Source: Trebouxia sp. TZW2008 (Eukaryota > Chlorophyta > Trebouxiophyceae > Trebouxiales > Trebouxiaceae). Taken from it: DNA of 64,000 nucleotides. Below the pieces are notes generated by a model. The model was not told where the DNA came from and did no database searches. It saw nothing but the letters and a program-made list of their open reading frames with translations. The stretch spans positions 1-64,000 of the forward strand of contig BDIU01000040.1 in the NCBI GenBank assembly GCA_002118135.1. Direction: 5' to 3'. Below, piece after piece: positions 35,017-43,952 of this stretch (position 1 is the stretch's first letter; each line of letters opens with the position of its first letter). The position numbers and the translations under genes are program-made.

Positions 35017-35141
35017 NNNNNNNNNNNNNNNNNNNNNNNNNNNNNNNNNNNNNNNNNNNNNNNNNNNNNNNNNNNNNNNNNNNNNNNNNNNNNNNNNNNN
35101 NNNNNNNNNNNNNNNNNNNNNNNNNNNNNNNNNNNNNNNNN
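35017..35141. other. Assembly gap (125 N)
   Basis: A run of unknown bases lies inside the retrotransposon remnant, between integrase-like and basic-tail coding sequence. The true size of the missing part is not known. Confidence 1.
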
Positions 35142-35671
35142 TTGGATGGATTGGAATTGCAGAGCCGCCCAGCTCCCCGCCTTGGTCAAGCATCTGACAA
35201 TGCTTTTGATGACAATACTGCTGCAAATCCTGACGCTGCAGTTGCAGAAGGTGGCAAGCGTAAGAGAGGCAGGCCTGCAAAGAAAGCTCGCACCACCGTA
35301 AAGCATGATCAGCAATCTGCATCACAGGGTGGTGACGTTGGCACCAGACGACGTCAAAAGAAGAGAAAGCTCTGAAATTCTTGCAATGACTTGCTCAGTG
35401 CTTTCTTTGTGTTTGGCACAATGTGCTTGTTGTACATTATTGTTCGCTTGAAATGCCGCTCATTGAATACAGCCAATTGTTGGATCCGCATAGGACAATA
35501 TTAGCTAAGGAGTGTCTTGCTTAAGAGAGTTGTTGCGGTCCTGGCTGTGAGTTGGTCGTTTCTTGTGATGATTGAAAAAGTTGTGTCCCATTGGATGGCA
35601 AGTTGGCTTGTGCTGCCTGTTACATCTCCCATGCACCCCAGGAGCTTTTGTCCAACGTGTGAGTTGGATCT

Positions 35672-35684
35672 CAGTGGGGGGGAA
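35672..35684 (+). other. Polypurine tract of the retrotransposon
   Basis: AGTGGGGGGGAA directly abuts the TG of the right LTR, the expected position of the plus-strand primer. Confidence 0.8.
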
Positions 35685-35871
35685 TGTAGCAGGGTGCTCT
35701 GATTGCTAGGTCATGGCATTGCTGCTGCCAAACCCTATTGGTCTTGCCGGGATATAGCTGATGCAAGGCTAGAGGACTATCGAAGTTTACTTGGTACTAT
35801 TGCTCTGGTCTTGCGTGCCTTCCAGCACCAAGCCAATACTTGTAATATCGTCTGACCTGCAACCCGTAACA
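35685..35871 (+). repeat. 3' LTR of the Ty3-type remnant
   Basis: 187 bases, TG...CA ends, followed by the CCTGT target duplication. High similarity to the left LTR implies a fairly recent insertion. Confidence 0.9.
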
Positions 35872-36323
35872 CCTGTGCTCGCAAGTGAGCAAATTTCGAC
35901 TTTCAAAGCGCATGCAATTGTTGTGAGTAATCACAGCCGATCCTAGAGATATCAATGACGGCATCATGAAGCACACGCATGTCTGAGACATTGCAGACAC
36001 TGCTTCTTCAGCGCTTGTTGCTTAATGACTGTCAGCTGCTGTTAGCTCACGCTGCCTGCAGGTACGATCTCAGTTGACTTGAAAGCAGGCCTTGCAGTGC
36101 ATGGTTAGTAACAGCTGCGACCTAACAGCTGAGAGCAACGCTGGGCATGCATACACTAAACGCTTCGGCATCGATCGACAAACAGCTCACGGCCAGCGGC
36201 CTGGAATCACGTATCGCACCCTTGAGCTGCTTGCGTCAAGCCCAACGTCGCATCTTACTTCTGCAGCTGCTGTGATCACCGTCTCAAACAGCTTGTACAG
36301 CACGGTCGCGGCACAGCTTATCG

Positions 36324-39300
36324 ATGGCATTGCTCGGGACCATTACGCAGCTGCCAAAGGAATTTTTCCTGCATGCTGTGACATTGGCTGGAGCTTCGAC
36401 TGAGAACAGCATGCCCTCTGGGCAAGCAGAAGCTGACGCTGCTGACCTAGAGCTTGCGTCTGGCGAAGCAACTGTAGACATCAGGCACGAATGGCAAACT
36501 CTCGAACTGTACTCTGTTGAAAAGCATGTGCACTGACTTGGGAAAACTTTGCAGTCAAGAAGTTGGAGAGGCAGGTCCCACCTGTGTAGCATGCGGAATA
36601 GGTATGCAGTCCCACGGGCTGATTCATGCATGCTTTCGATCCAATGTTGCAACACGTCAATATTGTAAGCCGCTTTGTAATTTTCAGGTACCACTTCTGC
36701 TGCTTTTGACAGTCCAGCAGACCAGCGCCTGCACTTCAAAAGCGACTGGCACCGCTTCAATGTGAAGTTGCGATCTGTGGGGAAAGCGACTGTAGATGAG
36801 GCTGAATTTGAGCGTCTTGTCAGTGATAAAAATGAGGCAAGTATGCTGCACAGCGCTACCATGCTAAGATCAACTGCTGAGGTTGCATACGTTGATACAT
36901 CGATGCACAGGTGTCTAGCATTTCTGGATCAGACGCAGAGTCTGACAATGATGAAGCAAGCACAAGTGGACGAGGGGCTACACAGAAAACATCTCAACTC
37001 ATGTTCAAAAATCAGGGTAGGCATTTACCTTGCAGCTTGTACTTGTCATCTTTGGGTTGCATCCGTGTGCAAGCTTTGATATGCTGTGTATGGTTGATCA
37101 CCCGCACAGCTTGCAAGCTGACTAACCATGACAATGACAGTGTGCATGCATAATAGTCAGATTGACTTGCAAGTCACCATGTACTTGAAAGACACTCCTC
37201 AGTAGCTTACAAACTCCTTGCATCCTCTTCAGATAGCAAAGTATTTGCTGTGTGAGGACCTGTGCTCCTCAGTAGCTTACAAACTCCTTGCATTTTCTGC
37301 AGACGGAAAACTGTTTGCCGTATGGAGACCTGTGCTCCTGTCTGAGCATGACAACCGCTCAATTCCAGACACAGAGCTGTTGCAGCGCCTGATCACGTTG
37401 ACAGACTCAGCCAAATGCTGGGCGGTTATCCTGTCCAAAGGGGGGCACTTTTCTGCCACTGTCTTTGACCTGCGTCCAGTACCTCCATCTCAGCACAGCA
37501 AGAGCAATGCACCCCTCTTCAAAGACCTTGCTCACAAGAGCTTCCATCGTTATGTCGTCAGGTATGCACTGCAATTGTCAGTGTCAGCAAGAACTACGCA
37601 CTCCTCTTCAAGGACCTTGCTCACAAGAGCTTCCATCAATGTGTTGTCAGGTATGCACTGCCCATTGCAGCAGAAGCCATGCACCCTTGTTGGAAGGCTG
37701 TGCTCACAAGCGTTTCCATCTATTCATTGTCAGGTGTGCAATCACACCTGCCAATGTCTGACAGAGCCAGCATTCTGAGGTGGTAGTCACTGCAGCCACG
37801 CCAACTGCAACCCCTGCAGCTGCAGCTGCAATATCACAATGGGCTACGTGCAGTGCAGTATGTGTCAATGGAAAGATTGCTTGCTTCTGTTGAGTTGACT
37901 TCAGGGCGTACTGTTGACAAGCAGTGAATGCACAATTGCAGACTGCTCAGCAAGCTGCAATTTTGTTCAGCTCCACTGATTGACTTCTGCAATGCTGGCA
38001 ACTTAGCAACAACAACATCATATGCATCCGCAGTTTGATGCCCCTCACAAGCCTTTCAGCTGGAGTCAGCCTCAGAGCAATCTCAGCTGACCAGCTGAGG
38101 CTTAGGGCTGCTTACGCTTTGTGTCATGGCATATACATGCGCTGTCATGACAACGCAATCCTGCAGCAAAGTTGGCTTGTTGGTGCAGGGCAAAAGCAGG
38201 AGGGAGGCAATCAAGCAAGGATGCAACAGGCAAGAGCATCAAGTCAGCTGGAGCACAAATTCGGCGGTATAATGAGGTGACGTTACACTGCCTGTCTCTT
38301 ATGCACACAGCAACTCTGCACCCTGGAAGGCATCCCCAAATTGCTGACCGCACATATGTACTGCTTTGCAAACTTCTAGCAGGATTGTGGGGCCAGCCTT
38401 GCAGCCATTCAATTGCAGGTCCACTATATCTTCACGGTGAACACAGAACTGCAACTTCTGTTTGTAACGATTGCTTTGATTATCGGGAAAGCTGTCTCTA
38501 CATCAAATTGTCCTTACTCAGAGGGACCACTGCAGTCAGAACGCAGTGACTGGTTCCCTATTGCAGTGACCCTACATCAAGTGTCCTCACATCAAGCGTC
38601 CGTACAAAGAGGAGTTACTGTATGTTGTTGTGTGCAGGCAGCATTGGAGAAAGAGATCAGGGAGACTCTCGCCAGCTGGAAGCAGCTTCTGGCCAATGCA
38701 GATCACATCTTTGTGCAAGCCTCTGTGAGCAATGCACAACCCATATTTGGAGGCGACGAAGCTGCCTTGTCACGCAGTGACCCCAGGATCAGGAACATAC
38801 CATTCAACACCAGGTGATGGTATGCATGAGGATGATTATGATGCAGCAGTTGCAGTGAGGGCCTTTCAGTGGGACCGAGTGTGAGGCTTGAATAAATTGC
38901 TTGTGTTCTGTTTGGCAAATGCACCAAGTATTGATGCTGTGGAGTTCTCAGGCCTGCCAGTGACTGGCAGCTGCCTTGTACTGTTTCCACTCTCAATCAC
39001 CTGCAGGAGCATCAGTCCTCACAGCTCACATGCAACAACAATCACCTTGCTGCCCCTGTTGGAGACCGCACGCGTCTCAGCATTGCACAGTCTGAAGTAT
39101 CATTTCACTTGGTATCTCATGTGTCGCTAGACATGCTGATGTCATTTCCTGCGCTGGATGTATGCTGATATATCATGGCGCTGCGTCCTTGTCAGGGGCA
39201 GTGATACAAGCTACATGCCTGCAGGTTAATCTTGGCAATCACATTTATTACGCAAGCAGACACAGGATAGTGACTGCTTGATGAGGACACCAGGGTGTGC

Positions 39301-42300
39301 AGCATGCAATTGGTCTCAGACCATGTTGGCTGCCTGTAGACTGTGCACAAATTGAAGGTCTTGTCCACAGCTGATGCAATCATTCTGTGGATTTCCCCTT
39401 CAGTCTGTGCGTGGTGTGCAGGCGGTCAACATTCTCTGAGACAAAATGTGTGCTGTATGCCCTGGTATTCGTCCTTGAGCCAAGCAGCCATGTTGTACAA
39501 GCTGCTGCACCAGCAGTGATGACAATGTCATGCCTGCTTGCAACCCTAAATGCAGTACATGTGAATGCCAGCCTCAAATTGTGTCGTGGTTTGCAGGCGG
39601 CTGGCATTCTCTGAGACCAAGCGCATGCTCCATGCTCTGATGTGTGTCTTGGAGCCCAGCAGCCATGCTTTGTAAGCTGCTGCACCGGCAGCAATACCAC
39701 TGTCATGCCTGCCTGCAAAACTTGAGTGCAGTGCATGTGAATGCCAGCCTCAGCTTGTGTTGTGGTTCGCAGGCGGCCAACATTCTTCGTGACAAAGCGC
39801 TTTCTGCATGCGCTGATTTCCGTCTTTGAGCCCAGCAGCCATGCCTGTGCAAGCCACTGCACCAGCATTGGCAGCAATGCTGTGCCTGCATTTGACAACA
39901 AGTGCAATACATGTGGATGCCAGCCTCAGCTTGTGTTGTTGCAGGCGGCCAACATTTTCCGAGACAAAGCGTGTGCTGCATGCCCTGGTATCCGTCTTTG
40001 AGCCCAGCAGCCATGCTTTGCAAGCTGCTGCACCAGCAAAGCAGGCGGCTCCAAAGCCACCCAAGGCGTCACCCAAAAAGGAAGACCCTGCCAGCTCTGT
40101 TGCGTCAACCCCTCAAGCCCCAAAGGTCAGCTTGCTTTTTATGAACTCCATTCACAACTTGCAAGATCACTCAACATAATCCACTGCAAGCTGTTGCACC
40201 AGCAAAGCAGGCGGCTGCGAAGCCCTTAAAAGCATCACCCAGGAAGGAAGTGCCTGCTAGCTCTTTTGCGCCAATGCCTCAGACCTCAAGGGTCACCAGA
40301 TTCTGTCAAATGGACTGGTATACTTTCTCTTAGGACCTTCCAGAGAAAACCAACCCATGTGTCGCATTGATGACAATGTTCCCTTGTAAGCAAAGCCCTT
40401 GCCAATCATGATGCCTCCTCATCCTGATGCCATCAACACCTCATCTAGAGCATGCGCTGTGGCCAATCAAAGTTACACCTTTTGCAGTGCCCTGTTTGTA
40501 TGCAGTGTTCAGGCCTCCCATCTCATCACAGCACAGCATGTGAGCAGGGACAGGTGTGAATGCCTGTGCATGCAGTGCCACCTGTTACAGCTGATACAAC
40601 CACAATCAGGGTTATGTCATATGTACGAGCTAGCTTCTCCATTGCAATGTCTTTGCATGCATTGCCACCTTCTCAACACTATGAGGCGTCATGTTTTGCG
40701 CAGGAGCCAGATCCTCCATTGCATGAAGCAGCCAAAGCAGGCAATGCTGATAAGGTCAAAGGTCTGCTAGAGGGCGGGGCTGATCCCTGCCAGGCCGACA
40801 GCAAGGGCAAAGTGCCCTATGATGTTGCTGCTGATAAGGCTGTCAGGGATGCCTTCAGAAGGTAGATGTGCAGGAGCTGCTGCATCAATCAGAAATGACG
40901 CATGGCATAGGCGTTGTGCATGACATGATGCATCGTATGCTTGATTGTAGGTATAGACTAACGTGTGCAACACACTCTCAGACAATCTGCTTGGTAGTCA
41001 GACATCTTGGACAGCTACTCAGCAGGTATTGTGTTAGCAGTCAATGCAGCAGTCAGAATCGTTGCCAGGCCAATTGATTTGATAGCAGTATACAAAAGGC
41101 GTGCATCATATTCTGGAGCAAGTTGGCCTGGTCACCTCATAACTTGGGACAAAGATTCAACGCTACAGCGCCAAGCAATTGTCAGCTCGTCCATCTTAGG
41201 CAGCCAGGGCACAGATGCTTAAAAGGCTTGAGTCACAATGCAGACTGACGCAAGCAGATGGAGGCTGATGCTAATAGCAAGTGCATATGCAGGTTCATGG
41301 CAAGTGAGCCTGATAAGTGGGACTACATTGCAGCTGGCATCCCCAGCCCCTTGACAGATGAGCTGGAATTTCAGCAACTAGCAAAGCAGGTCAGTCAACT
41401 GTTGGCTATCAGCACACATGGCCATTTGTGTCTTGAATTTTTTACCTCTGAGCATAACGTAGTGAGCTGTAACCCCAAAACAGGTCATTTGACCATTGGC
41501 TATCAGCACACATACACAGTTGTCGTTGATTTTATGCCTTTGAGCATGATGTAGTGAACTGGAACCCAGGCACTGGCAAAACAGGTCAATCTACTCTTGA
41601 ACATCAGCATACACAGCAATTTGTATTGGAAGCATATGTCCCTTGGCATTATCCCTCTGGGATGCTTCTACTCATAGAAGCTGACATGACAATGTCTTGT
41701 CGCATAGACTTGTCCTCTATATTCCGCTTCCTTTGGCATACATGTGAAGGCAAGGAGAGTTGACTTACTGAAGCAATTGCACATGTGGTAGCAGCGGTTC
41801 ACAGCGCTGCAGCAATGTCATTAGCCAGTTCAGAAACATTTACACATTGTCTGCTGTGTCAGAATATCAGTCATTCAGCTGGTTTATGTACTATATAATG
41901 GACATTGCAGGCTGAAAAGAAGGCCAGACAGCGGGAAAAGGAGAAAGAGCGTAAACGGACTGCAGCTGGAAAGAAGGCTAAGGCTGCAGAAGGCGCCAGA
42001 GCAGTTGCTGAGGCAGAAGTGGCGACAGCAGCTGCAGAGGCTGCTGCTCTTGCTAGCAAGTAAGCATCCTATTCTGCTTGCCATCATGCCTTTGCTTTAG
42101 TGATGTTCTTCACCTGCACACACAGTATGTCAAGGCTTGTGACACCGTGATGTCACACGCTGTGGCAATGGACCCTCTTGGAGCAACCTAGCGCCTGGGA
42201 TTTCAAGCAGTGTTGATTTGAACAATACCATTGCTGTGTGCAAAGCATGCAGCAACGCCAGTGTAGCAAGCCAGCTGCTGTTAATGACGGCCAACAGAGC

Positions 42301-42919
42301 TGCTCATGTTGGTATGAGTGCTGACTCATTGACTCTTTAGAACAGGCTCAGCAGGCCCTGCTAGATTCGTACTGATCACCTGTCAGAGCCAATCACCTGT
42401 CTCCAATCACTTTGGTCCCGTGCTGACGTGATGCTAACGTATACATGCTCACTGCTGTTATGTCAAAGCTGCCTGCTGCATCATGTCTTGCTCTTAGACA
42501 GCTTGAGCATGATGGCAACAACGTCAATGACATGCAGAAGCAAGCAAGGCAGCGTAAGCAAGTCAGCAACAGCGCGCAATTTTTTGTGCACGCCGATGCG
42601 TAAGCTGGGAGGGCAAGCAAGTCAGCTAAACAGAGCAAAGCGAGTGCTGATGTGTTCCTGAAATGCAGCAGTAAGCTGGGAAAGTGCAAGCAAGCGATCA
42701 GCACCAAGCAGCATTCTGTGCGTGCTGACGCTGATGTATTCATGACATGCTGATATATTTTTGACATGCAGGAGTAAGATGGGGAAGGCAAGCAAGCCAG
42801 TGGCACAGAGCAAAAGTGAGCGGGATGCAGCAAAACGGCGGGAGCAGATGGCAGCTGCAGCAGAGGCTCGCATGGCACGTCTCCAGCTTGCCTCTCAACA
42901 GCAGCAGCTGTGGTCATGA
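36324..42919 (+). CDS. VMS1: VMS1/ANKZF1 peptidyl-tRNA endonuclease (ribosome quality control)
   Basis: Exons: 36324 to about 36524, about 36570-36601, 36688-36836, 36911-37016, 37303-37561, 38189-38276, 38638-38813, 39945-40125, 40704-40861, 41293-41389, 41911-42059 and 42772-42919; from the third on all phases match. Domains in order: a C2H2 finger (CVACGI ... LHFKSDWHRFNVK); the VLRF1 release-factor fold (CWAVILSKGGHFSATVFD, HKSFHRYVVRAKAGGRQSS with the catalytic-type Gln, IKSAGAQIRRYNE, RETLASWKQLLANADHIFVQ); ankyrin repeats (PPLHEAAKAGNADKVKGLL); a Lys/Glu/Ala coiled coil; and a C-terminal AKRREQMAAAAEARMARL helix resembling the VCP-interacting motif. The protein releases stalled nascent chains from 60S ribosomes and binds Cdc48/p97. 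The join of exons 1 and 2 is unresolved. Exon 3 ends at a GC donor. Several exons have intronic copies. Confidence 0.93.
36837..36910 (+). other. GC-AG intron in VMS1
   Basis: The only phase-compatible join between LVSDKNE and VSSISGSDAES uses GAG|GCAAGT and CACAG|GTG. GCAAGT is the classic non-canonical GC donor consensus. The intron is 74 bases. Confidence 0.85.
37190..37345 (+). repeat. Duplicate of the start of VMS1 exon 5, broken by a stop
   Basis: AGTAGCTTACAAACTCCTTG occurs at about 37201 and 37270. It is followed in the second copy by the real exon start (37303: DGKLFAVWRPVLL). In the first copy the matching segment at 37234 reads DSKVFAV then TGA. Spacing is about 70 bp. Confidence 0.85.
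37485..37740 (+). repeat. Three tandem copies of the end of VMS1 exon 5
   Basis: The real end (APLFKDLAHKSFHRYVVR, donor GTATGC at 37562) is copied twice downstream: ALLFKDLAHKSFHQCVVR with donor GTATGC near 37650, and a weaker third copy with donor GTGTGC near 37732. Spacing is 82-88 bp. Copy 2 keeps the frame. Confidence 0.92.
39262..40020 (+). repeat. Four tandem ~175-bp copies of VMS1 exon 8 plus one inverted copy
   Basis: Acceptors lie at 39421, 39595, 39772 and 39944, a period of 172-177 bp covering both the exon and part of the preceding intron (GTGAATGCCAGCCTCA). Copy 1 reads RSTFSETKCVLYALVFVLEP, copy 2 SETKRMLHALMCVLEPSSHA then a stop, copy 3 RPTFFVTKRFLHALISVFEP, and copy 4 is the phase-correct exon RPTFSETKRVLHALVSVFEP. 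On the minus strand, 39333-39265 carries QPTWSETNCMLHTLVS after its own CTACAG acceptor, an inverted copy. Confidence 0.93.
40010..40315 (+). repeat. Duplicate of the 3' part of VMS1 exon 8
   Basis: GCACCAGCAAAGCAGGCGGC and the following Lys/Pro-rich stretch (KASPKKEDPASS) recur about 170 bp downstream (KASPRKEVPASSFAPMPQ) within the next intron. The copy ends at a weak donor context. Confidence 0.88.
41378..41625 (+). repeat. Tandem copies of the end of VMS1 exon 10 with its donor
   Basis: The exon end GCAAAGCAG|GTCAGT and about 90 bases of following intron (CTATCAGCACACAT ... GAGCATAACGTAGTGA) are repeated near 41477 and again near 41575, a period of about 100 bp. The copied exon part is only a few codons. 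Confidence 0.85.
42525..42820 (+). repeat. Degenerate copies of the start of VMS1 exon 12
   Basis: The exon start GTAAGATGGGGAAGGCAAGC and AGTGGCACAGAGCAAA (from 42772) resembles GTAAGCTGGGAGGGCAAGC with CAGAGCAAAGCGAG near 42602, and GTAAGCTGGGAAAGTGCAAG near 42670. A fainter copy lies near 42545. Confidence 0.75.
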
Positions 42920-43952
42920 CTCATGATGACACCTGCCTCGTCTGCTGCCTCTCCCCTCATCCTGATGCAGTGTCTGCCACATCAGAAATGGTGTGTCAGA
43001 TTTCTCCCGTCATACCTATGTTTCACATATTGCAGTCCCCCATGGTGCCTTATGCATCCTTATTGGTAATAATCCAGCATTGTATTGCTGCAGCCTAATG
43101 TACTGCAAGGTGCAGTTGTTGTCAAGGTGCACTGCATGCTGCTGTGAGTGATGTCAAATTGCAATGCTGAAGCAACATGACACCGCTTGTCATCAAAGGT
43201 GCATCTTGATTGCATGGCAAAGGGTGCTCCAAAAGGCCCCATTTCTGCCTGGAGCATTTTGCCTTGAGGTTTGTGGCATGACGTGCGCCCTGCCAAAGGT
43301 AGAGCAAGTTGCAGTGAAGGCATTTTGTGATCGCAGGCAGGCCGGCTACATCATGATGAAGCTAGCCCATCTTCTTCATCAGGAAAACAATCTTCGGGAA
43401 ATTTGCAAAAAAAGCTGACTGCAGCAGCTTTCATTGTTGCAGCAATTGTGATTGCCAGATCCAGATGAGCTGCTTGCATTGACTCTCAAGCACCGGGTGC
43501 AGTTTGCGATGGCAATCCTGACACATCGCATGCCTTATCTTATGATAACACCTGGTAAACTACAGGCTGTAAGCCTTGCTATAACTTAATTATTAGCCCA
43601 ACGTGCTCCAATGCTCTATGCTCCCTGAATGATTGTTAGGCTGAGCATCTGCTGCCATTGACCATCTGCATACCTACCTCAGCTGCGCATGTTGAACACA
43701 GCCTCTTCTCAGTTGCCTCACCTGTATGCGCCGCACTGTGTCCAGCATGTTGAGCGCGCAAAGGTCCACCTTGGCTCTGACCCAGCACAAGCAGCTAGGT
43801 CATGCTCAGGAGGCACCAGCGTTGTCTGATGTTCTGCTTCTTCACCCCTTGATGTGACGTTACTGTACGGGCGGAAGTTGCACACGAAGGTTGGCACCTT
43901 GGCCGGGGCTTAAAGTGAGCAGCGCTGCAGTTGTCTTGGTCTCTGCAGCGCT
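42920..43952. other. Spacer between VMS1 and the PAS protein gene
   Basis: An 85-codon plus-strand frame at 43164-43418 (ends NNLREICKKS) has no recognised domain. G+C rises in the last 150 bases before the ATG at 43953, consistent with a promoter. No gene is claimed. Confidence 0.45.

Larger units (their letters stand above)
34762..35876 (+). mobile_element. Ty3-type LTR retrotransposon remnant with intact target-site duplication
   Basis: Two direct LTRs (34767-34945 and 35685-35871) begin TGTAGCAGGGTG, end CCCGTAACA and differ by a few substitutions and a 10-base indel. They are flanked by the same 5-bp target duplication, CCTGT (34762-34766 and 35872-35876). A purine tract, GTGGGGGGGAA, lies directly before the right LTR, as expected for plus-strand priming. 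The internal part is only about 740 bases. It encodes KFMPRQLGPFEIIDRKGDLA, the C-terminal end of a Ty3/gypsy-type integrase, then after the gap a basic tail (GGKRKRGRPAKKARTT) ending at 35375. Gag, protease, reverse transcriptase, RNase H and most of integrase are absent, either deleted in the genome or lost in assembly at the gap. Confidence 0.88.

Noticed and set aside
34820..35325. Long frames on both strands spanning the N run
   Set aside because: They are open only because unknown bases contain no stops; the real content is the LTR and integrase fragment.
36284..36862. 192-codon open frame on the minus strand
   Set aside because: It is antisense to VMS1 exons 1-3, has no recognisable domain, and the sense strand carries the conserved zinc-finger sequence.
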